Of a DNA stretch of 10,518 nucleotides, positions 1 to 6,904 are shown in pieces. The translations under genes and the position numbers were made by a program. Below the pieces are notes generated by a model. That model did no database searches, had not been told where the DNA came from, and worked only from the letters and a program-made list of their open reading frames with translations. How positions within the stretch are numbered: the stretch's first letter is position 1; each line of letters starts with the position of its first letter. This DNA comes from JAFGPL01 sp046485045 (GTDB taxonomy: Bacteria > Bacteroidota > Bacteroidia > Bacteroidales > UBA10428), in assembly GCA_046485045.1 (NCBI GenBank), contig JAWOHT010000054.1, forward strand, positions 1 through 10,518, given 5' to 3'.

Positions 1-609
1 AGAAAAAATGGCTTGAAAGTATTTGTGAAAGATTGCCGCAATGTGACCCCCGAAGATTTCGGTATGTTTGATGCCATCGTCAGCATTGGGGCTTTTGAAC
101 ACTTCTGTTCCATTGAAGAGTGGAAAGAGGGGAAACAGGAAAAAATTTACAATGATTTCTTTCGGACACTTTCCAACCTGCTGCCATCTGGTGGCAGGGC
201 ATATATCCAGACAATGACATTCGGTAAAAACATGATTGATTATGAAGATTTTAACATAAATGCTGCCAAGGGTTCCACCCCGCATGTTTGTGCACTAATG
301 GCCAAAGAGTTCCCCGGATCCTGGCTCCCCTATGGCCCTGAAATGGTAACAAGAAATGCTGAACCATACTTTCAATTGATTTCTCAAAGTAGTGGAAGGT
401 TAGATTATATAGAGACAATCGGACAATGGAGAAAGAGGTTCAGAAAGTTTAATCTGAAAAAACATCTGTTATACCTTTCCCTTATTCCTAAATATTTATC
501 TGATAAAGAATTCAGGCACCAGGTTGAAATATTCAGAATAAGTCCCAACAGGGTATGCTTTGAGCAGGTGATAATGGATCATTACAGAATGGTATTTGAA
601 AAGAAATAA
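1..609 (+). CDS. Cyclopropane-fatty-acyl-phospholipid synthase family methyltransferase, C-terminal part (5' truncated by window)
   Basis: The frame is open from base 1 and ends with TAA at 607-609, giving 202 residues; the real start lies outside the window, so the TTG at 13 is only an internal codon. The SAM-binding glycine motif is missing with the N-terminus. What remains matches the second half of the CFA/CMAS family: VSIGAFEHF at about residues 27-35, the 'LLPSGGRAYIQTMTFG' region at 60-75, an FPGSWLP segment, and the late DYIETIGQWRKRF segment. Characterised members are cytoplasmic or peripheral membrane enzymes that transfer a carbon from SAM to a double bond in phospholipid acyl chains. 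Full-length relatives are roughly 290-430 residues. A Gln (about residue 70) stands where cyclopropane synthases usually have the bicarbonate-binding His (LHTIG-like motif), so a methylating relative of the UfaA/BfaB kind is possible. The family call is firm; the exact product is not. Confidence 0.88.
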   Translation, partial: RKNGLKVFVKDCRNVTPEDFGMFDAIVSIGAFEHFCSIEEWKEGKQEKIYNDFFRTLSNLLPSGGRAYIQTMTFGKNMIDYEDFNINAAKGSTPHVCALMAKEFPGSWLPYGPEMVTRNAEPYFQLISQSSGRLDYIETIGQWRKRFRKFNLKKHLLYLSLIPKYLSDKEFRHQVEIFRISPNRVCFEQVIMDHYRMVFEKK

Positions 610-743
610 TGGTATGATTTTTACTCATTTAAAAAATTAATTTTTAATGGGTTATCATTTATATTTTTTTTATATATTTGAGCAATTTTTACGTTGATTT
701 GTGATCTTTATCACTTTAGAAACCCTTATAATAATTGAACCCG
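610..743. other. AT-rich intergenic region before the RCC1/T9SS gene
   Basis: This 134-base gap separates the methyltransferase from the large secreted-protein gene. It is very AT-rich with several T runs and holds no credible reading frame or GC-rich terminator hairpin. Its only recognisable signal is a Bacteroidota-type -7 element, listed separately. Confidence 0.6.
673..680 (+). promoter_or_regulatory. Possible Bacteroidota -7 promoter element
   Basis: TATATTTG fits the Bacteroidota sigma factor -7 consensus TAnnTTTG exactly. Transcription would start near 687, leaving a leader of about 57 nt before the ATG at 744. No TTTG -33 element is found at the expected distance upstream (around 649-653), and in DNA this AT-rich a chance match is easy, so this is only a candidate. 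Confidence 0.3.
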
Positions 744-3700
744 ATGTTTGTCTTTAACCAGAAACGGTTAATTAGCAGTTATAATCAGGCCTTAATTGTA
801 ATCATTTTTTACTTTTCTCTCATCTTTCCATTAACTTTTGGTATTGGTGTAAAAGCTCAGAATATTTCGGGAGGAGACCTGCATACAATGGGTTTGAAAG
901 CTGATGGTTCTGTTGTATGCTGGGGTGATAACGCATTCGGACAATGTATTGTACCTTCTCCTAACTCCGGATTTGTTGCTGTTGCTGCCGGTGGCTATCA
1001 TTCAATAGGTCTTAAGTCCGATGGCTCGGTTGTTTGCTGGGGAAATAATACCTGTAACCAGTGTGATGTTCCGTCGCCCAATTCCGGTTTTGTGGCTGTA
1101 TCGGCCGGCTTGTACCACTCGGTCGGGTTAAAGGCAGATGGCTCTGTGGTGTGCTGGGGCTACAATGTTTTTAACCAGTGCAATGTGCCTGCTCCTAACT
1201 CCCGGTTTGCAGCCATTGATGCAGGGGCCAGGTTCACTGTTGGTTTGAAGGCTGATGGCACTGTAGTTTGCTGGGGACAAAATTCTGTGGGACAGTGCAA
1301 TGTTTCTTCCCCTAATTCAGGGTTCATATCGGTAAAGGCCGGATATGATCACGCCATCGGACTAAAATCAGATGGGTCGGTGGTTTGCTGGGGTAACAAT
1401 ATGTTCGGTCAGAGCAATACTCCTTCGCCCAATTCAGGATTTGTTGCCATAAAGGGTGGTTATAATTTTTCCATCTGTATGAAATCCGACAGCTCTGTAT
1501 TGTGCTGGGGTGACTATTATGCCGGCCAGTGCGATGTTCCATTGCCTAACTCTTCTTTTGTGGCTGTTAATGCAGGATATTCTTTTTCTATCGGGATGAA
1601 ATCGGATAAATCTCTCGTATGCTGGGGAAAAAATTCAAATGAACAGTGCAATATTCCTTCGCCTAACTCCGGCTTCAGGCAAATAGAGTCTCCGGTTGCA
1701 ATGGCAGCCGGCAGCATCACGGGCACTTCATTTGTTGCCCGGTGGAATTGTGTATTTACTGCAAAGGGTTACCTGCTTGATGTTTCAACTTATCCCGATT
1801 TTTCATCCTGCGATGTTCTAAACAATATGAATATCAATGGCCGCTCTTCAAAAAGTTTTCTGGTAACCGGGCTTTCACCTGGAACTACATACTATTACAG
1901 GCTGTTAGCATATGATGAATTCGGAATAAGTCACAATAGTGTTACAATAAGTACAGTTACAAATCAGGTTCAGTCACAGACAATTAAATTCAGTCCATTA
2001 CCGGTTATTACTTATGGAGACGCGCCTTGTAAAATTACCGCAACCGGCGGGGCATCCGGTAACCCGGTGATGTTCACAAGTTCAGATAGTACCATCGCAT
2101 CTTGTTCGGGGAAAAATGGTTCTGTCGTTACCATTCTTAAAGCAGGAAGCTGTACAATATATGCAGATCAGGATGGAAATGACAACTATGATCCCGCATC
2201 GCAGACAATGCAGGTGCTGACTGTTTTGCCCAAAGAGGTTAATATTTTCGGAATTAATGCTTTAGGAAAAATTTATGACGGTACTGTAAATTGTTCTGTG
2301 TCTGACTGTAAACCCGAAGGTGTGATTGATGGTGACACTGTGGGCCTTTGCTCCGGAACCGGAAGCTTTTCTGATAAATATGCTGCCCCGGGTAAACAGG
2401 TCACACTTACAGGCTATTCCCTTACGGGTAAAGACAGTTCAAATTATATGCTTATTCTGCCATCAGGGTTGACAGCAAGTATTGAGAAAGCTCCTCTAAG
2501 CATAGGAATTACCGCACAGGATAAAATCTATGACGGAAATACACATGCTGTTGTCGAACCATTTGTTTTAAGGGGTCTGGTAGAGGGAGATAGTATTATT
2601 ATTGAAACCATTAACGGAAGGTTTGAAAACAGCAGTGTTGGTAATAGCAAGAAGGTAAGTGCCGGAATCTCTGTTTACGGTCCTGATGCCGGTAATTACC
2701 TGTTCAATGACACTGTATCAACCCATGCAAATATAATGGGGGCAATACTTTCGGCAACTATTCAGACAAATCCCGATGCCGATTATATCAGGGGAGGCAA
2801 TCCGCTTACATTTACCATTACTTATCCTGACGCGATTAGCCCCGACCTTGCAAAGCCGAGGCTTTACCTGAACGGTGCAGACATTAATGCTGATTATACT
2901 TTGTTTACAACAGATAATGTTTCATGGATATGTAACTGGAACCCGCCTCTCGTGGGAAACGGTACAATAAAAATTAATGCCGGGTTTCAGGATGTCGCCA
3001 TTCTTCAGACTGTTAGCGGAAGGACTTCTTTAATTCTTGATAATGAGAAACCGGTTATCTCTTTTCCGGCATTACCGGCAACTGCTGCCATACCTGTAAA
3101 CGCAGATATAAAGATTGCATTTAGCGAGCCGGTAATGCCGGTTTGGCACGATTTATCAGATGCCATTTCTCTCAGGGAAGGTGGCATTAGCGGCATGGAA
3201 ATTCCTGTTATTTTATCAGGTAATGCTTCAGGATTGTTTAACGGTTTTACCATTAAGGCCGATTTAAAATGTAATATGCAATATTATCTGGTTGTCAAAG
3301 AAGCCTCTTTTGTTGACAGGGCAGGTAATGAATCTGAAATAAAGGAAACCATTTTCAGTACCAGCCCAAATCCGGAAATGCCGATCATTACCCCGTTGAG
3401 TGAAAATGAGGTTTTTTGTCCGAACGAGTTGCTTACTGTCTCAAATTTTAACAGGTTGTATTCATACCAATGGTTTTATGAAGGAAATCCTGTCTTTGGC
3501 GAAAATGGCCCTCAATACAAATTACCGGTCAATGGTTCGGGTTATTATACTGTTAGTGTTATAAATACTGTTTCAGCATGCGAATCTGTTTCAGAAGGTA
3601 TTCAGGTTCAGGTATATCCGGTTGTTGTGCCGCAGATCTGCGAAAAAAGCGAGCCCGGGTTAGTGTCGATACTTATTGTTGATAACCTTGAAAATACGTA

Positions 3701-4124
3701 CACCTCTTATTTATGGACCTATACCGACGGAACCCCTCTGCCATCGGATATCATAAACAATCGTCAGTTTTTGACCCTGACAGATACCGAATTAAATGAG
3801 GAATACATGGTAAATGTAACCGATATAAATAATTGCCGTGTACAGTCTGAAACAATAAAGGTCAACCAGACATTTGCAGATGCAATCGTCTATCCTACTT
3901 CGGGACAGGGAGTGTTTTATATTGAATTGAAACACCCTCAAAACGGAAATATGATGATACGGGTTTTCAATCAATCCGGAATTCTGGTTAAGGAAGACAG
4001 GTTCATCAAATCTTCGTTTGTTGAGACATTTGGTCTGAATATGGGTGGTTCGCCGGCAGGAAGGTATCTGATTGAAATTTATACAGGTGGTTATAAAACA
4101 GTCAGGAAAATTATTGTAGAGTAA
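744..4124 (+). CDS. Large modular secreted protein: RCC1-like repeats, FN3, MBG/YDG and Ig-like domains, T9SS type A sorting domain
   Basis: The 1126-residue protein starts at ATG 744; a TTG at 735 is in frame but less likely, and there is no clear ribosome-binding site. A signal peptide fills about residues 1-38. Residues 44-316 are seven RCC1-like repeats of 39 residues, each with a VVCWG-type core. Then come an FN3-like domain (317-406, ending SPGTTYYYRLLAYDE), an MBG-like region (410-495, 'ITYGDAP'), two YDG domains (about 496-582 and 583-666, each starting with K-IYDG), an Ig-like segment (668-765), an SbsA-type Ig-like domain (766-871, 'DNEKPVISFPALP'), one or two further Ig-like modules (890-1045), and a T9SS type A C-terminal domain (about 1049-1126, ending YKTVRKIIVE). 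It should be exported by Sec, moved across the outer membrane by T9SS and attached to the surface or released. An adhesin or ligand-binding role is inferred. A barrel-protein gene follows after 15 bp and is probably co-transcribed. Confidence 0.9.
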   Translation: MFVFNQKRLISSYNQALIVIIFYFSLIFPLTFGIGVKAQNISGGDLHTMGLKADGSVVCWGDNAFGQCIVPSPNSGFVAVAAGGYHSIGLKSDGSVVCWGNNTCNQCDVPSPNSGFVAVSAGLYHSVGLKADGSVVCWGYNVFNQCNVPAPNSRFAAIDAGARFTVGLKADGTVVCWGQNSVGQCNVSSPNSGFISVKAGYDHAIGLKSDGSVVCWGNNMFGQSNTPSPNSGFVAIKGGYNFSICMKSDSSVLCWGDYYAGQCDVPLPNSSFVAVNAGYSFSIGMKSDKSLVCWGKNSNEQCNIPSPNSGFRQIESPVAMAAGSITGTSFVARWNCVFTAKGYLLDVSTYPDFSSCDVLNNMNINGRSSKSFLVTGLSPGTTYYYRLLAYDEFGISHNSVTISTVTNQVQSQTIKFSPLPVITYGDAPCKITATGGASGNPVMFTSSDSTIASCSGKNGSVVTILKAGSCTIYADQDGNDNYDPASQTMQVLTVLPKEVNIFGINALGKIYDGTVNCSVSDCKPEGVIDGDTVGLCSGTGSFSDKYAAPGKQVTLTGYSLTGKDSSNYMLILPSGLTASIEKAPLSIGITAQDKIYDGNTHAVVEPFVLRGLVEGDSIIIETINGRFENSSVGNSKKVSAGISVYGPDAGNYLFNDTVSTHANIMGAILSATIQTNPDADYIRGGNPLTFTITYPDAISPDLAKPRLYLNGADINADYTLFTTDNVSWICNWNPPLVGNGTIKINAGFQDVAILQTVSGRTSLILDNEKPVISFPALPATAAIPVNADIKIAFSEPVMPVWHDLSDAISLREGGISGMEIPVILSGNASGLFNGFTIKADLKCNMQYYLVVKEASFVDRAGNESEIKETIFSTSPNPEMPIITPLSENEVFCPNELLTVSNFNRLYSYQWFYEGNPVFGENGPQYKLPVNGSGYYTVSVINTVSACESVSEGIQVQVYPVVVPQICEKSEPGLVSILIVDNLENTYTSYLWTYTDGTPLPSDIINNRQFLTLTDTELNEEYMVNVTDINNCRVQSETIKVNQTFADAIVYPTSGQGVFYIELKHPQNGNMMIRVFNQSGILVKEDRFIKSSFVETFGLNMGGSPAGRYLIEIYTGGYKTVRKIIVE
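873..1691 (+). repeat. Seven in-frame tandem repeats of 117 bp encoding RCC1-like units
   Basis: The TGC-TGG codons of the CWG core fall at 918, 1035, 1152, 1269, 1386, 1503 and 1620, exactly 117 bp apart, with no insertion or deletion. Each unit encodes 39 residues of the type GxxHSIGLKxDGSVVCWGxNxxxQCxVPxPNSGFxAVxA. The DNA copies differ at many synonymous positions while the protein stays alike, so the array is not a recent duplication. Six of seven units carry two Cys nine residues apart; unit 5 has Ser at the second site. RCC1-type units usually assemble as blades of a beta-propeller, and seven units match a complete seven-bladed ring. Confidence 0.93.
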
Positions 4125-4139
4125 AGTTTTGGCCTGATT

Positions 4140-5096
4140 ATGAATATTATTCACAGAAACAGGGTTTTAATGAAACTTTTCGTTTGCTTTCTTTCTTTAA
4201 GCGTTTTTCTATTGACTGCTATCAAAGGCCAGAAAAACAATATCTATCCGTTTGACTATTCACCGCGCTTTCAGGTTAAAACCCGGGCAGCTCTCATGCA
4301 AACCAGCCTGAAAAGCGAACACCTCCGCTCCGGCAGCAGTTCTGCTGGTTTTGGTGGTGGTGCAGATTTGTTAATATACATGGTCAATACCGGCAAGCTG
4401 AAACCTGCTGTTGCACTGGGATTAAATATCACTTCATACAATTCTTTATTCAATGTAAACCATAACGATTCTTTATGGACTACCGACCCGGTAAATGACC
4501 GGGTACACGTTTATGAACAGGCCCAGATAATTGAAAAACAACGAGCTGTATATGTTTCTGTCCCGATACAGTTGCATCTGGATTACTCCATCACAAAAAA
4601 GATGGGCGGCTATGTGAGTGCAGGTTATTTTTTTTCTTTTGCTTCTGCAGGAAGTTATTCATCAGATGTTCTGCTCTCTCGCCAGGGCTACTATCCAAGG
4701 TACAACGTGCTCATTTATGATGTGGATGTGGAAGGTTCACAATACTTCTACCCCTCAGATAAAACAATGACCGCATCAGCATTGCTTCAGCTCAGAAATA
4801 ACTATGGTTTTATTGCCTCAGCAGGGTTAAGGTACCGGGTATCCCCTGTTTATTCAATACATATAGGATTGAAAAGTCTCACAGGACGGAAAAACATTTC
4901 AGGTTATATTCCCGGGGAAGGATTTCTGGTCGTGAGCAATCAACATACCCTCAACACCACCATGGCAATGAATAAAGAGGTAAAAACCGCTGCCTGGGGC
5001 CTTGAATTAGGTCTTACCATGAACCTCGGCAAAGACAAAACACAGAATATTTTCAGGCTGTTACAGAAGATAAGGTATAATATACAGAGGAGGTAG
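4140..5096 (+). CDS. Predicted outer-membrane beta-barrel protein
   Basis: The 318-residue product begins at ATG 4140; an in-frame ATG at 4170 gives a more compact signal peptide (MKLFVCFLSLSVFLL...) and is a good alternative. After the signal peptide (ending near KGQ) the chain alternates polar and hydrophobic residues as in amphipathic beta strands: 'FGGGADLLIYMV', 'PAVALGLNITSY', 'YVSVPIQLHLDYSI', 'GGYVSAGYFFSFAS', 'YGFIASAGLRYRVSP', 'YSIHIGLKSL', and a late strand WGLELGLTMNLG. This fits the small outer-membrane barrel class (PorT/OmpA-barrel-like) of Bacteroidota. A basic tail of about 20 residues follows the last strand, which is unusual since barrels often end at that strand. It lies 15 bp after the large T9SS gene, suggesting one transcript and a shared surface role. 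It does not look like PorP/SprF to me. The specific function is unknown. Confidence 0.75.
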   Translation: MNIIHRNRVLMKLFVCFLSLSVFLLTAIKGQKNNIYPFDYSPRFQVKTRAALMQTSLKSEHLRSGSSSAGFGGGADLLIYMVNTGKLKPAVALGLNITSYNSLFNVNHNDSLWTTDPVNDRVHVYEQAQIIEKQRAVYVSVPIQLHLDYSITKKMGGYVSAGYFFSFASAGSYSSDVLLSRQGYYPRYNVLIYDVDVEGSQYFYPSDKTMTASALLQLRNNYGFIASAGLRYRVSPVYSIHIGLKSLTGRKNISGYIPGEGFLVVSNQHTLNTTMAMNKEVKTAAWGLELGLTMNLGKDKTQNIFRLLQKIRYNIQRR

Positions 5097-5329
5097 GATA
5101 GCTGTCTGCCGGATTTTAAGTTGCAGGTTCACCTCATAATTCATAATTCGTTAATCAATGTTCGATATTCTATAAGGTTCAATTTGGGTTTCGGGTTACA
5201 TCTCATTTCCTTTGCGAATCTCCGGGGCTTCTTAGCGGTTCTCTGCGAAACAGCCATTTATTCCGCAAAGCTTCGCAAAGAAGTTTCCGGACACTTTCCG
5301 GAGTAAATAAATAAAAATCACAAATTTTA
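5097..5329. other. Convergent intergenic region with short repeat-like pieces
   Basis: This 233-base gap lies between two genes that point at each other. It contains a tandem TCATAAT pair (5134-5147), a run of related TTCG/TTCGATATTC words, a nine-base perfect inverted repeat CTTTGCGAA (5210-5218) / TTCGCAAAG (5272-5280), the close direct pair CGCAAAG within 5264-5280, and a direct pair TTTCCGGA (5284-5291 and 5295-5302). A 61-codon open frame crosses it (5121-5306), but its residues show no domain, signal or family likeness and simply translate these repeats. No classical GC-rich hairpin with a T tail is seen, although both flanking genes should terminate here. Confidence 0.6.
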
Positions 5330-6547
5330 TTATTCCTTTATAACCAGTCTGGTTATGCTGGTGGCAAAGCTTTCCTGCCTTATTAAATAGGCCCCTGTTG
5401 GCAGACTTTCAATATCAACAGTTATATTGGTCTCATCACTGATCATATGCTTGACAATCCGGCCATCGGTGGTGATTAGCGAAATCTTATAAACACCGTT
5501 TTCAGGATTGTTGATGGTAATGTACTTATCTGCCGGGTTGGGCCAGACATTTATTAAATTTTCATCCATGTTCTTTTCGGATGTTGCAGTTGGTAGTTCA
5601 CCCTCTGTTGTACCATCCCATCCTGCCAGTCTTGCAAAAAGCCACCATGCCGCCATACCTTTTAATACACAGTGAATTTTTGAGCTTTCAGAATGTGAAC
5701 AACCTGAACATGCATTGGTGATGAGTGTAAGGGTATCATTTGTATTCGCAGCAAGCCATTCTGTTCCCCAGTTGCCCCTGCCGCCTGCTGCCAGGTTGTA
5801 AGAAATATCATCACCCAGTTGGTGGGTACCGGTATAATTTCCTTCTGCATCGCCATCTCCGAAATATACACCGTCGGGGTTCCAGTTTTCAATGTCATTG
5901 AAATCAAAAAGGATGCGCCCTTTTTCTTTGCAATGGTTTCTTATTTTTTCATTTGCATTGTGAGTCCATTCACATTTAGAGCCGGTATTGGCATGGCCGG
6001 TCATATAAACAAAAAATACATCCTTGCGCGGATCGGTGCCGCCCGGGCCGAACTTGTCCACCAACGAATCCATGCGTTGCAGGTAATAGTCAATATTGTG
6101 GTTATAGATATCGCACCACGAATAAATGATCACATTGCATTCAGGATGATCGGCAAGATATTTCTTAACCGACGGGTACCATTTCTCCTCATGGCTCAGA
6201 TCATAGATCAGTTCACCGTTATCGCAGTAGCCGCACCCTTCAAAAAGGTGCAGTTTGTTGGTTTCAACACCCGAACTGAATTGGTAAGGCCCGCCGGTAT
6301 AAAAAGACCTTACTGCGCTCATGCCCGAGACGATCTGGCTGCCGTGCGAAGTATGCCCATAACCGATGTGCAGTGTTTCTTTGGCAGCATTGATCCATTC
6401 CAAAGGTATATTCCTGATACGGGTATTCTGATGATTGATGATCAAAGCATCCTGCGGGAAAACGTTTAATGCATTGAGAAATAAAACGGTTGTTATTGCT
6501 AAGGCAAATAATGGTTTTACCTTTGCCGGGTTGGTTTGTGGTTTCAT
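5330..6547 (-). CDS. Secreted T9SS type A protein with HTSHGS motif, function unknown
   Basis: The 405-residue protein starts at ATG 6547 (reverse strand) with a signal peptide at about 1-32 (hydrophobic core LFALAITTVLFLNAL). The main domain, about 35-315, carries GHTSHGSQ at 64-71, CGYC at 105-108, IIYSWCDI at 140-147, YMTGHAN at 181-187, CSGCSH at 280-285 and a final helix-like stretch AAWWLFARLAGW at 299-310. Residues 334-405 form a T9SS type A sorting domain beginning VWPNPAD and ending TRLVIKE. The order of strand-loop blocks with Ser/His early, an MTGH block in the middle and a His-containing end followed by a helix recalls SGNH/GDSL-like hydrolases, but the standard GDS block is absent, so this is weak inference. 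Eight Cys in the mature domain, several in CxxC pairs, suggest disulfides or metal binding in an exported protein. It stands alone, convergent to the barrel gene and divergent from the lipid genes. Confidence 0.85.
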   Translation of the reverse strand: MKPQTNPAKVKPLFALAITTVLFLNALNVFPQDALIINHQNTRIRNIPLEWINAAKETLHIGYGHTSHGSQIVSGMSAVRSFYTGGPYQFSSGVETNKLHLFEGCGYCDNGELIYDLSHEEKWYPSVKKYLADHPECNVIIYSWCDIYNHNIDYYLQRMDSLVDKFGPGGTDPRKDVFFVYMTGHANTGSKCEWTHNANEKIRNHCKEKGRILFDFNDIENWNPDGVYFGDGDAEGNYTGTHQLGDDISYNLAAGGRGNWGTEWLAANTNDTLTLITNACSGCSHSESSKIHCVLKGMAAWWLFARLAGWDGTTEGELPTATSEKNMDENLINVWPNPADKYITINNPENGVYKISLITTDGRIVKHMISDETNITVDIESLPTGAYLIRQESFATSITRLVIKE

Positions 6548-6904
6548 TATGAATGAACTTTTGGTTTGAAAATGATGGTTGACATGATGTTATACGATAA
6601 TTGCAAGCAAAGGATACAAAAGGCACAGCTGATTTTAATCTGCCGTAACTGGTAATAACAGTCAAACAGAAAAATATAATCCTCATTTTTGGTTACCGTG
6701 GATACTGTTCATTCGCCTTTATAATGGAAATAAAAATTGAAATAGAATAAACGGATTAATTGGCGAATGTTGTTTACCCCTCAATTCTGCATTTTGAGAC
6801 CTATTTTTCCTGCTTATCCCTTATTTCGGTAATTCATCCCTTTTTTTTTTATCATCTGCAATGGCGGGGTAATTTTATATAAATTTTTAATCTAAAATAT
6901 CTGA
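6548..6904. other. Divergent intergenic region, no gene
   Basis: This 357-base gap separates the minus-strand T9SS gene from the radical SAM gene and should hold promoters for both. I see no exact TAnnTTTG element at a convincing distance on either strand. It contains an eight-base inverted repeat (6710-6769), a run of ten T (6841-6850) and an AT-rich stretch just before the ATG at 6905. A minus-strand open frame (6264-6686) entering this region is a shadow of the T9SS gene and is not supported. Confidence 0.6.
6710..6769. repeat. Inverted repeat, 8 bp arms, in divergent intergenic region
   Basis: CATTCGCC at 6710-6717 is the exact reverse complement of GGCGAATG at 6762-6769, with 44 bases of AT-rich DNA between. 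The arms are GC-richer than their surroundings. It could be a pair of binding half-sites or a weak stem in a transcript starting upstream; no T run follows directly, so it is not a typical terminator. Confidence 0.45.

Noticed and set aside
729..737. Second -7-like element (AATAATTG) just before the large T9SS gene
   Set aside because: It mismatches TAnnTTTG at two positions and would put the transcript start at the start codon.
735..743. TTG start for the large T9SS protein
   Set aside because: An ATG lies three codons downstream, directly in a good signal peptide context; the TTG adds only three residues and no motif.
5121..5306. 61-codon plus-strand open frame in the convergent intergenic region
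   Set aside because: It translates short repeated words, has no domain or convincing start context, and looks like non-coding DNA.
5819..6469. 216-codon plus-strand open frame opposite the minus-strand T9SS gene
   Set aside because: It is the mirror of a gene with clear signal peptide and sorting domain; its own residues show no recognisable domain.
6264..6686. 140-codon minus-strand open frame extending upstream of the T9SS gene
   Set aside because: It overlaps the well-supported reading frame for most of its length and shows no family features.
6841..6850. Run of ten T as a terminator or phase-variable tract
   Set aside because: No stem precedes it and it is not inside a gene or a recognisable promoter spacer, so nothing supports a function.
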